This document shows positions 17,445 through 25,579 of a stretch of DNA of 64,000 nucleotides, in pieces. The position numbers and the translations under genes are program-made. The notes beneath the pieces are model-generated. The model did not search any database. It was not told the origin of the DNA and saw only the letters and a program-made list of their open reading frames with translations. Numbering within the stretch: position 1 is the stretch's first letter; each line of letters starts with the position of its first letter. Source of the stretch: Curtobacterium sp. VKM Ac-1393 (GTDB lineage Bacteria; Actinomycetota; Actinomycetes; Actinomycetales; Microbacteriaceae). Where the stretch lies: positions 229,803 through 293,802 of the forward strand of contig NZ_JADKRW010000007.1 in the NCBI RefSeq assembly GCF_015350995.1. Reading direction: 5' to 3'.

Positions 17445-20400
17445 CCGACACGACCGACACGACCGACACGACCGACACCGTGGCGCCCACGATCCGGCAC
17501 GGTGCCGACGCCATCGCCGACGCGCTCGAACGCCCCCGACCCACCGCACAGCAGCGCGCCGTCATCGAGTCCCCGCTCGCCCCCGCCCTGGTCGTCGCCG
17601 GCGCCGGCAGCGGCAAGACCGAGACGATGGCGTCGCGCGTGGTCTGGCTGCTGGCCAACGGCCTGGTCCGACCGGACGAGGTCCTCGGCCTGACCTTCAC
17701 CCGCAAGGCCGCCGGTGAGCTCTCGATCCGCATCAACGACCGCATCCGTGCGCTCGAACAGGTCGGGCTGATCACCCCGGGCGACGCCTTCGAAGCGCCG
17801 ACGGTGTCGACCTACAACGCGTTCGCGAACGCCGTCTTCCGCGAGAACGCCCTGCTCGTCGGCCGCGACGGCGAGTCCCAGGTCCTGACCGAACCGTCCG
17901 CCTGGCAGCTGGCCCGCCGCGTGGTGGTGGCGGCCCGCGACGACCGGCTGGCCGGACTCGACCGCGACGTCGACACGCTCACGGCCGCCGTGGTCGCGCT
18001 CGCCGGGGCGACGTCCGAGCACCTCGTCGAGCCGGAGGACCTCCGCCGCTTCGCCGTGGAGTTCTCCGAGCTGCTCGAACTCCCCGGCAACCGCGGCAAG
18101 CCGTACAAGGCGATCACCGACGCCGTCGCCGCGATCGGTGCGCTGGAGCCCCTCGCCGACCTGGTCGCCGAGTTCCGCCGACAGAAGGTCGACCGCGGTT
18201 TCGTCGAGTTCTCCGACCAGATCGCCCTCGCGCTCGCCGCAGCCGAGTCCGCCCCTCGTGTGGTCACCGACCTGCGGCAGCGGTTCGGCGTCGTGCTGCT
18301 CGACGAGTACCAGGACACCTCGGTGGTGCAGACGCGGTTCCTCGCCAGGCTGTTCCGCGGGCACTCGGTGATGGCCGTGGGCGACCCGCACCAGTCGATC
18401 TACGGGTTCCGCGGTGCGAGTGCGGCGAACCTCGCGCGCTTCCCGCGCGACTTCGGCGGTACCGAGCCGGACGCAGCCCGTCCGGTCACGTTCGCGCTGT
18501 CGACGAGCTGGCGGAACCCGGTCGACGTCCTCGCCGGGGCGAACGCGATCGTCGCGCCGCTCTCCGAGGCGTCCGAGGTCGACGTGGAGCGCCTGTCACC
18601 GCGACCCGGTGCGGACGCCGGCACGGTCCGCGTGGTGTTCCCGGAGACCCTGCCGGAAGAAGCCGACGAGGTCGCCGCGTGGTTCCAGGCCCACCGGAAG
18701 CAGCGACCGACCGCGTCGATGGCGTTGCTGCTCCGTGCCCGCAAGGACCTGGCGTCGTTCACCGCGGCGCTCGGAGCCCGCGCGGTGCCCTTCCACGTGC
18801 TCGGCACCGGCGGGCTGCTCCAGCGTCCCGAGATCGTCGACCTGGTGGCCTGCCTGCGGGTGCTCCACGACCCGGCTGCCGGCAACGACCTCATCCGGTT
18901 GCTCGCCGGCGCACGGTGGCGGGTGGGAGCGGCGGACATCGTCGCCCTGCACCACCTCGCGCGGTGGCTGTTCCAGCGCGACCACACCCAGCAGCGACTC
19001 GACGACGAGCTGACCGCAGCCTTCCGGGCCTCGGTCGCGGCGGGGGAGCACGGGTCGATCGTCGACGCCCTGGACTTCGTGGCGACGGCACCGGACGAGC
19101 ACGGCGCGCTCGAGGGCATCACACCCGCCGGTCGCAGCCGGATGCGGGAGCTCGGCGCTCGGCTCGCGATGCTGCGGTCGCGTGCCGGCAGCGACCTGGT
19201 CGACTTCGTGACGCTCGTGGTGCAGGAGATGCGGCTCGACATCGAGGTCGCAGCGCACGAGCAGGGCAGCGGGGCGTACCTCGACGCCTTCATCGACGAA
19301 CTCGCCGGGTTCGTCGCCACCGACGACCGCGCCGACCTCGGGTCCTTCCTGGGCTGGATCGACGCCGCCGCCCGTCGTGACGACATGGGCCCGCGCTCCG
19401 AGGAGCCCGAGGCGGGAACGGTCCAGATCCTGACGATCCACGGCTCGAAGGGCCTCGAGTGGGACGCCGTCGCGGTGCCGCGCATGGTCGAGGGCGGACT
19501 GCCCGCGCGACCGCAGGAGGGCTCGTCCGGCTGGCTCGGCTTCGGCCGGTTGCCCTACGAGTTCCGCGGGGACGGCGCCGAGCTGCCGAACCTCGCGTGG
19601 CGTGGACAGGAGACCCAGAAGGACGTCACCACCGCGATCGACGCCTTCAAGGAGCAGATGAAGGCGCGCAACGAGGACGAGGAGCGGCGACTCACGTACG
19701 TCGCGCTGACCCGTGCCCGCCACAACCTGCTCGTGTCCGGCTCGTTCTGGGCCGGCGGCGTGCGGCCCACCGAACCGAGCCGGTACCTCCACGACCTGGT
19801 CGAGGCCGGGGTCATCGACGGCACCGCGATCCCGGAGACCACCGTGCACGACGAGAACCCCCTCGGCGAGGACGGCGCGACGCAGCTCTGGCCGCACGTG
19901 CCGTTCGGGCAGCGGGCGCCCCGGGTGCTGGCGGCGGCCGAACGGGTGCGGAACGCCAACCCCGGCGCCTCCGGTCGTTACGCGGCCGACATCGACCTGC
20001 TGCTCGCGGAACGACGGGCGACCCGGAACGCGAAGCACGCGGTCGTCGTGCCGCACCGCGTGCCGGCGTCCGGTTTCAAGGACTACCTGACCGAGCCGGA
20101 CAAGGTCGCCGAGCGCCTGCGCCGACCGATGCCGGAACGTCCGTACCGCGCGACCCGGCTCGGCACGCTCTTCCACCAGTGGGTGGAGCAGCGCGCGCGG
20201 ACAGGCGGGTCGCTCGAGACCCTCGACGTCTGGGGTGACGAACTCGACGCCGACGACCTGGTCGACGCCGCACCCGACGCCGTGGTCACGGACGACGACG
20301 CCCGACGGCTCGCCGAGTTCCAGGCCACCTTCGCCCGATCCCGATGGGCCGGTCGCACACCTGTCGAGGTCGAGCGGGAGATCCACATCCCGTTCCTCGG

Positions 20401-20680
20401 GCACAGCGTCGTCTGCAAGCTCGACGCCGTGTACGAGATCGACGGTCGCGCCGAGGTGGTCGACTGGAAGACGGGCAAGGCGCCGTCGGGCACCGACGAC
20501 CTGGCCCGCCGGACCCTGCAGCTCGCGTTGTACCGGGTGGCGTACGCCGAGTTCACCGGGCGGCCCCTCGACCAGGTCGACGCGGTGTTCTACTTCGTCG
20601 CCGATGACCTCGAGGTCCGCCCGACCGAAATGCTGGACCGAGCCGGCCTGGAGCGTGCGTGGACGGACGCGATCGGCTGA
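17441..20680 (+). CDS. UvrD-type helicase-nuclease (AdnB-like)
   Basis: 1079 residues. The N-terminus is a TDT repeat encoded by 9-bp DNA repeats. Walker A AGAGSGKTE lies at 53-61, motif Ia LTFTRKAAGEL, Walker B VLLDEYQDTS, motif III GDPHQSIYGFRGA, motif V ILTIHGSKGLEWDAV and motif VI YVALTRARHNLLVSG. The C-terminal RecB-family nuclease has CKLDAVYEID, VVDWKTGKAP and the Q-x3-Y (LQLALYRVAYA). All catalytic residues look intact, consistent with AdnB being the lead motor. GTG start overlaps the AdnA stop (GTGA), giving translational coupling and equal subunit supply. Confidence 0.88.
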   Translation: MTDTTDTTDTTDTVAPTIRHGADAIADALERPRPTAQQRAVIESPLAPALVVAGAGSGKTETMASRVVWLLANGLVRPDEVLGLTFTRKAAGELSIRINDRIRALEQVGLITPGDAFEAPTVSTYNAFANAVFRENALLVGRDGESQVLTEPSAWQLARRVVVAARDDRLAGLDRDVDTLTAAVVALAGATSEHLVEPEDLRRFAVEFSELLELPGNRGKPYKAITDAVAAIGALEPLADLVAEFRRQKVDRGFVEFSDQIALALAAAESAPRVVTDLRQRFGVVLLDEYQDTSVVQTRFLARLFRGHSVMAVGDPHQSIYGFRGASAANLARFPRDFGGTEPDAARPVTFALSTSWRNPVDVLAGANAIVAPLSEASEVDVERLSPRPGADAGTVRVVFPETLPEEADEVAAWFQAHRKQRPTASMALLLRARKDLASFTAALGARAVPFHVLGTGGLLQRPEIVDLVACLRVLHDPAAGNDLIRLLAGARWRVGAADIVALHHLARWLFQRDHTQQRLDDELTAAFRASVAAGEHGSIVDALDFVATAPDEHGALEGITPAGRSRMRELGARLAMLRSRAGSDLVDFVTLVVQEMRLDIEVAAHEQGSGAYLDAFIDELAGFVATDDRADLGSFLGWIDAAARRDDMGPRSEEPEAGTVQILTIHGSKGLEWDAVAVPRMVEGGLPARPQEGSSGWLGFGRLPYEFRGDGAELPNLAWRGQETQKDVTTAIDAFKEQMKARNEDEERRLTYVALTRARHNLLVSGSFWAGGVRPTEPSRYLHDLVEAGVIDGTAIPETTVHDENPLGEDGATQLWPHVPFGQRAPRVLAAAERVRNANPGASGRYAADIDLLLAERRATRNAKHAVVVPHRVPASGFKDYLTEPDKVAERLRRPMPERPYRATRLGTLFHQWVEQRARTGGSLETLDVWGDELDADDLVDAAPDAVVTDDDARRLAEFQATFARSRWAGRTPVEVEREIHIPFLGHSVVCKLDAVYEIDGRAEVVDWKTGKAPSGTDDLARRTLQLALYRVAYAEFTGRPLDQVDAVFYFVADDLEVRPTEMLDRAGLERAWTDAIG

Positions 20681-20770
20681 CGGGCCGCCGGGCTGATGGG
20701 CCGCCGGGCCGCACCCGGTCGGCGGACGTGACGGTTCGGCGGAGCGCCCCGCGCCCGCCCGGCGACGCAC

Positions 20771-20813
20771 TGGAGGCCCGGTGCCGGTCCGGCGGACCGG
20801 CACCGGGCCTCCA
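20771..20813 (+). terminator. Perfect 20-bp hairpin after adnB
   Basis: 20771-20790 pairs without mismatch with 20794-20813 around GGC. Core TGGAGGCCCGGTGCCGGTCC; member of the GGAGGCCCGG hairpin family. It lies between the convergent AdnB-like and kinase-fold genes. Confidence 0.8.
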
Positions 20814-20873
20814 GGCGGTCACGTGCACCGCGCACCACGCGACCGACGTCGGCCGCCCGGCCGACGCGTGGGG

Positions 20874-21872
20874 TCAGCCGTGCCGGCGCTCGGTCGACGA
20901 CAGCAGCTGCTCGACCTCGCCGATCTCCATCGTCTCGGGGGACACCGACTGCAGCGGTTCCGCGCTCGGCGCGTGCACCGCATCCACCAGTCGGTGCATC
21001 ATCGCGACCGCGTCGTCGACGACCTCGGTGCTCTTGGCCTGCACGCCGTGCAACAGCCAGTGCGCCGTCTCGAGCTCGTGGTGCACCCGAGCGCGCTGCG
21101 CGAGCTGGCGGTCGCGCCCGCCGCCGTTCGCCTCGTAGGCGCTCAGCACGGTGTCGAAGGCGTCGCGCCGACCGGCGAGCACCCAGGCGAGGTCCTTCGC
21201 CGGGTCGCCGAGCCGGAGCTCGCCCCAGTCGAGGATCCCGCTGACGGCGTCTCCGTCGACGAGCAGCACGCCGGTGCCGATCGATCCGTGCACGACGGTC
21301 GGGGTGAACTGCCACAGCTGCTGGTCGCGGGCGGCGCCCTCCCAGCGTTCGACCAACGCGGCGGGCACGAGCTTGGTGGCGACCGCGCGGTCCATCACCG
21401 AGACGGCCGACCGCAGCACCTCGAACGGGGTGAGCGAGGGCAGACCGGCGTCGGAGACGAAGCTCGTCGGCAGCTGGTGGATCGCGGCGAGGGCGCGGCC
21501 GACGCTCGTGGCGAGCTCGGGGCGCTCGGCGAACGACGCGAGCGTCGGGTGCGCGCCCGACAGACGGGTGGTCACGATGGCGCGGGTCGATCCGATCGGC
21601 GCCTGACCGCGGTACTCGGCCACACCGAACGGGAGGCGCGTGCGGATCCCGGCGCTCAGCGCTCGGATCGCGACGAGGTCGGCCGACTGCCGGGCTTCCG
21701 CCCGCTGGTTGCGGGGACGACGGATGACCAGCTCGACGCCGTCGGCGTCGCGGAGGAGCGCCGACTCGTAGTCACCGGCCGCGGCCGAGCCGAGCGTGCG
21801 CGTGCCCGTGACGACGAGACCGGGCACGGCCGTCGTCGCCAACGCGGCTAGAGTGAACTGGGATCCCGCCAT
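20874..21872 (-). CDS. APH-fold phosphotransferase-like protein, probable pseudokinase
   Basis: 332 residues with the aminoglycoside phosphotransferase/choline-kinase fold. The nucleotide-binding lobe includes LVIRRPRNQRAEARQSADLV. The Brenner motif, normally HGDxxxxN, reads HGSIGTGV (195-202), so both the catalytic Asp and the metal-binding Asn are missing. The following DWG (215-217) and GDPAKDLAW are kept. It probably binds a ligand or nucleotide without phosphorylating it, or uses another mechanism. It sits where mycobacteria have a potassium channel gene between adnB and nudC. Start ATG 21872 with a TACCCT -10 box 6 nt upstream. Confidence 0.75.
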   Translation of the reverse strand: MAGSQFTLAALATTAVPGLVVTGTRTLGSAAAGDYESALLRDADGVELVIRRPRNQRAEARQSADLVAIRALSAGIRTRLPFGVAEYRGQAPIGSTRAIVTTRLSGAHPTLASFAERPELATSVGRALAAIHQLPTSFVSDAGLPSLTPFEVLRSAVSVMDRAVATKLVPAALVERWEGAARDQQLWQFTPTVVHGSIGTGVLLVDGDAVSGILDWGELRLGDPAKDLAWVLAGRRDAFDTVLSAYEANGGGRDRQLAQRARVHHELETAHWLLHGVQAKSTEVVDDAVAMMHRLVDAVHAPSAEPLQSVSPETMEIGEVEQLLSSTERRHG

Positions 21873-21878
21873 GCCCTC

Positions 21879-21884
21879 AGGGTA
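21879..21884 (-). promoter_or_regulatory. -10 box (TACCCT) of the kinase-fold gene, leaderless type
   Basis: TACCCT on the minus strand ends 6 nt before the ATG at 21872. Confidence 0.5.
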
Positions 21885-22014
21885 GGTGCGTGACGCCTGC
21901 ACGGGTGCACGCCACGCTGTTCCCGAAGCCTTCCCAGCACGCCTTGTCCGCCCGCACCGTCCGTCCGCCTTCCCCGCAGGTCTACCCTGCACTCGCACCG
22001 AGGAGTCCTCTGCC

Positions 22015-22950
22015 GTGACCGTCGAGTTCGCCTCCCGGCTCCCGCTGTCCCGCAACGAACTCGACCGCGACGCCGAGTTCCGCACGACGCCGGACCTCGA
22101 CCAGGTCCTGCGCGAGGACCCAGCGACCCGGTACCTGCCGGTGCACGGCTCGGAGATGCTCCGGAACGCCGACGGCACCCTGCGGTTCGTGACCGCGGCC
22201 GACGTGCCGGTCGGCACCGTGACCCTGTACCTCGGCCGCGCCGTGTCGGACGCTGCCGACGCCCCCGCCGGCACCCGCTTCGTCGCCGCCCTCGTCGACG
22301 ACGCCACCGCGTCGGCCATCGAACCGTCGGACGACGCGTGGGAGAGCCTGCGCATGTTCGGCACCGAGCTGTCCCCGCGCGACCAGGGCCTGGCGGTCGA
22401 AGCCGTCGCGATGGCGAACTGGCACGCGGTCCACGGGTTCTCACCCCGCACGGGGTCCGCGACCGACGTCGTCACCGGCGGCTGGGTGCGCCGCGACCCC
22501 GAGGGGCACGAGCACTTCCCGCGCACCGACGCCGCGATCATCGTCGGTGTCGTCGACGCCGACGACCGCATCCTGCTCGGCTCGAACGCCGCGTGGGACG
22601 CCAACCGGTACTCGTTGCTCGCCGGGTTCGTCGAACCGGGGGAGTCGCTCGAGGACGCCGTCCGCCGCGAGGTGTTCGAGGAGTCCGGCGTGCACGTCGA
22701 GGAACCCGAGTACCTCGGCTCGCAGCCGTGGCCGTTCCCTGCGTCGCTGATGGTCGGTTTCCGGGCCCGGGCGGTGGACGGCGACCCGTCGACCGCGCGG
22801 CCGGACGGCGTCGAGATCCTCGACGTGCGCTGGTTCTCGCGCGACGACATCCGGGAGCGTGCGGGGGACACCCTGCTGCTGCCCGGTCGGACGTCGATCG
22901 CCCGCGCCATCATCGAAGAGTGGTACGGCGGGCCGCTGGACCTGCCGTGA
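22015..22950 (+). CDS. nudC: NAD(+) diphosphatase, NudC family
   Basis: 311 residues. Nudix box at 204-226 (GFVEPGE, then REVFEESGV) and the NudC-specific SQPWPFP at 236-242. The family hydrolyses NADH to NMNH and AMP and removes NAD caps from RNA. The zinc ribbon that precedes the Nudix domain is degenerate: FCPRCG has become FSPRTG (142-147) and the second Cys pair is absent, although the flanking WHAVHGF and HFPRTDAAII are kept. GTG at 22015 follows GAGGAG at useful spacing. The stop overlaps the next start by 4 nt, so it forms an operon with the UvrD2-like helicase, as in mycobacteria. Confidence 0.9.
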   Translation: MTVEFASRLPLSRNELDRDAEFRTTPDLDQVLREDPATRYLPVHGSEMLRNADGTLRFVTAADVPVGTVTLYLGRAVSDAADAPAGTRFVAALVDDATASAIEPSDDAWESLRMFGTELSPRDQGLAVEAVAMANWHAVHGFSPRTGSATDVVTGGWVRRDPEGHEHFPRTDAAIIVGVVDADDRILLGSNAAWDANRYSLLAGFVEPGESLEDAVRREVFEESGVHVEEPEYLGSQPWPFPASLMVGFRARAVDGDPSTARPDGVEILDVRWFSRDDIRERAGDTLLLPGRTSIARAIIEEWYGGPLDLP

Positions 22951-24722
22951 GCGGCGCTGGTGGTCCGGTGTCGGCTGGTGGTCCGGCTGGTGCTCCGGCC
23001 GAGATCCGGCCGCCGTCGCCCGATGAACTCCTCGCCGCGCTCGACACCGAGCAGCGCACCGTCGCCCGGACGCTGCTCGGCCCCGTCGCGGTGCTCGCCG
23101 GCGCCGGGACCGGCAAGACGCGGGCGATCACGCACCGGATCGCCTACGGCGTCGCGACCGGCACGTACGCGCCGAACCACGTCCTCGCGCTGACGTTCAC
23201 CAGCCGTGCGGCCGGGGAGTTGCGGTCCCGGCTCCGATCGCTCGGTGCCGGCACGGTGCAGGCGCGCACGTTCCACGCGGCTGCCATGGCGCAGCTCAGC
23301 TACTTCTGGCCGGACACCGTCGGCGGGCACGCCCCGAAGATCGTCGAGTCCAAGGGCCGGATGATCGCGCACGCTGCGGACACCGTCGGCATGTCGGTCG
23401 ACACCCCGGCGCTCCGCGACCTGGCCGCCGAGGTCGAGTGGCGCAAAGTGCAGATGCTCTCGCTCGAGGAGTACGAGGCCGCCGCCGCCGAACGCGTGAT
23501 GCCGCGCGACACCTCGCCCCGCCGGGTGATCGACCTGATGAAGGCGTACGAGCGCCTGAAGGACGACCGCCGGCAGCTCGACTTCGAGGACGTCCTGCTC
23601 ACCACGCTCGGCATGGTCGAGTCAGAGCCGCGGGTGGCGTCGTACGTGCGGCAGCAGTACCGGTTCTTCGTCGTCGACGAGTACCAGGACGTCTCGCCCG
23701 TGCAGCACGACCTGCTGCGCGCATGGCTGGGTGGCCGCGACGACCTCTGCGTCGTCGGTGACGCCAGCCAGACGATCTACTCGTTCGCCGGCGCCTCGAG
23801 CGACTACCTGCTCGGCTTCGGTTCCGAGTTCCCCCGCGGCTCGGTCGTACGGCTCGAACGGAACTACCGCTCCACCCGCGAGGTCGTCCACGCCGCCAAC
23901 ACCCTGATGCGCGGACAACCGGGTGCACTCGATCTGGTCGCCCAGACCCAGGAGCCCGGCCCGGACCCGCTCGTCGTGCCGTGCGTGCACGACGGCGACG
24001 AGGCCCAGACCATCGCCCGGCGCATCGCCGAGCTCGTCGCCGCCGGGGCGTCGTACGGCGACTGCGCGGTGCTGTTCCGTGTCGGAGCGCAGTCCGCGGC
24101 GCTCGAGTCCGCGCTGGGTCGCAACGGCATCCCGTACCGGGTGCAGGGCGGAACCCGGTTCTTCAACCGACCCGAGGTGAAGCTCGCCGTCCACCACATG
24201 CGCGGCGAGGCGATCCGGCAGACCGACGACGAACTGACCCGACGTGTCCGGCTCGTGCTGCAGGTCAGCGGGTGGACGTCGACCGCGCCCGAGGGCACCG
24301 GCGCCGTCCGCGAGCAGTGGGAAGCGCTGCAGGCGATCATGGGCCTGGCCGAGGACGCCCCCGCCGGCACGACCATGCAGCAGTTCACCCAGGACCTGGT
24401 CGACCGCGCGGCGACCCACCACGAGCCGGAGATCGACGCCGTCACGTTGGCGACCCTGCACTCGTCCAAGGGCCTCGAGTGGCCGAACGTGGTCATCGCC
24501 GGAGCCGCCGAAGGACTCCTGCCGATCTCGCACGCCACCACGGACACCGCGGTCGACGAGGAACGCCGCCTGTTCTACGTCGGCCTGACCCGTGCGCGAC
24601 GGACCGTGACGATCACGTGGTCGCGACAGGGTTCCACGCGTGGGGGAGCGCGGGCCCCGAGTCGGTTCCTGGCAGCGCTCGGCACGCACACCGCGGATGG
24701 AGCGGCACCGACCACCGGCTGA
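22947..24722 (+). CDS. UvrD2-like superfamily I DNA helicase
   Basis: 591 residues. Walker A AGAGTGKT, motif Ia LTFTSRAAGELRSRL, Walker B FFVVDEYQDVSP, motif III GDASQTIYSFAGA, motif IV RLERNYRSTREV, motif V TLHSSKGLEWPNV and motif VI YVGLTRARRTVTITW are all present, so it should be an active 3'-5' helicase in DNA repair. It stops soon after motif VI and lacks the HRDC domain of mycobacterial UvrD2 (Rv3198c). Synteny with nudC supports a UvrD2 identity. Its last 110 nt overlap, on the opposite strand, the coding end of the next gene. Confidence 0.85.
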   Translation: MSGAGGPVSAGGPAGAPAEIRPPSPDELLAALDTEQRTVARTLLGPVAVLAGAGTGKTRAITHRIAYGVATGTYAPNHVLALTFTSRAAGELRSRLRSLGAGTVQARTFHAAAMAQLSYFWPDTVGGHAPKIVESKGRMIAHAADTVGMSVDTPALRDLAAEVEWRKVQMLSLEEYEAAAAERVMPRDTSPRRVIDLMKAYERLKDDRRQLDFEDVLLTTLGMVESEPRVASYVRQQYRFFVVDEYQDVSPVQHDLLRAWLGGRDDLCVVGDASQTIYSFAGASSDYLLGFGSEFPRGSVVRLERNYRSTREVVHAANTLMRGQPGALDLVAQTQEPGPDPLVVPCVHDGDEAQTIARRIAELVAAGASYGDCAVLFRVGAQSAALESALGRNGIPYRVQGGTRFFNRPEVKLAVHHMRGEAIRQTDDELTRRVRLVLQVSGWTSTAPEGTGAVREQWEALQAIMGLAEDAPAGTTMQQFTQDLVDRAATHHEPEIDAVTLATLHSSKGLEWPNVVIAGAAEGLLPISHATTDTAVDEERRLFYVGLTRARRTVTITWSRQGSTRGGARAPSRFLAALGTHTADGAAPTTG

Positions 24723-25470
24723 CGGCCAGGTCACCCCGGTCGAACACGAGCTGGTCCGGGTCGGCGCGCTGCGTGCGGAGCGGCAGCCGTTCGACCAGCA
24801 GACGCGTCGTGGCCGCGGCCACCGCGGCCGTGCGCCACGGCGACAGTGGTTTCGGTGGTCGCCCCCACAGCTGCGACGCGATCGCCGGCCACGCCGGATC
24901 GTCGTCCACGCGGGCGAACTCGGCACACTGCAGGCACGGCCCGGCCCCCGGGACGACGAACGGCCCGAGACGGATGCGCCCGTCGCCCACGACGACCGCC
25001 AGGTGCGGCACACCTCGGCGGGACCAGGCGGCGCGGAGCGCCGGGTCGACGACGTGGTCGGCGACCACCACCGCGAGTCGGGGGTCGTGCTCCGGCACCA
25101 CGACCGGGCCACCCCGCGAGGACGACGTCCGTGCGACGGTCACACCCTCGCCGGACAGGTAGGACGCCACCGTGTCGGCGAGCGCACCCGAGCCGTGCAC
25201 CTCGATCCGTTCAAGTGGTTCCGGCAGGACCTCGATCACCGCTGGGGACGCTGCGCCGAGGATCCGTGCGGCCACGTCGGGCGGGCAGCCCGACGCGGCG
25301 GCGAGACCGCTCAGCGCCTCGCGCCCGGTCTCGCGGCGCAGGGCGCTGAGGAACCGTTCTTCTCCCACTGACGGCACGGCGACCACGGCGCGCGGTGGAT
25401 CGACCCCGAGCTGCACCGTCGCCGGGTCGCGCCAGACGAACTCGAGTGTCGGATCGATGCGGATGCCCAT
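24613..25470 (-). CDS. TOMM leader-peptide-binding-like protein (E1/cyclodehydratase-type)
   Basis: 285 residues. N-terminal winged-helix-like region (ERFLSALRRETGREALSGLAAASG), then a Rossmann-like part (IEVHGSGALADTVASYLSGEG and RLAVVVADHVVDPALRAAW), then GPFVVPGAGPCLQCAEF and a distal CAC near the C-terminus. The CxxC plus distal Cys pattern suits a structural zinc site of E1-like/TOMM precursor-binding proteins. No YcaO cyclodehydratase or precursor peptide lies nearby; actinobacteria keep such an orphan gene next to uvrD2. Its job is unknown. The 3' end overlaps the UvrD2-like gene by 110 nt. Confidence 0.6.
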   Translation of the reverse strand: MGIRIDPTLEFVWRDPATVQLGVDPPRAVVAVPSVGEERFLSALRRETGREALSGLAAASGCPPDVAARILGAASPAVIEVLPEPLERIEVHGSGALADTVASYLSGEGVTVARTSSSRGGPVVVPEHDPRLAVVVADHVVDPALRAAWSRRGVPHLAVVVGDGRIRLGPFVVPGAGPCLQCAEFARVDDDPAWPAIASQLWGRPPKPLSPWRTAAVAAATTRLLVERLPLRTQRADPDQLVFDRGDLAVSRWSVPLHPRCACRALPGTDSGPALPHAWNPVATT

Positions 25471-25579
25471 GGACCCACGGTGCCCGAGTCGGGGGCACGC
25501 GTGGGGTCGGGCGGTGGATCTGTGGAGAACTCGCCGTGCCGTGCCGGGCACGCCGTTGCCGGGCTCGCCGTTGCCGGTC

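Noticed and set aside
22338..22946. Coding sequence fused in front of the UvrD2-like helicase
   Set aside because: It is an alternate frame inside nudC; the helicase start is the GTG overlapping the nudC stop.
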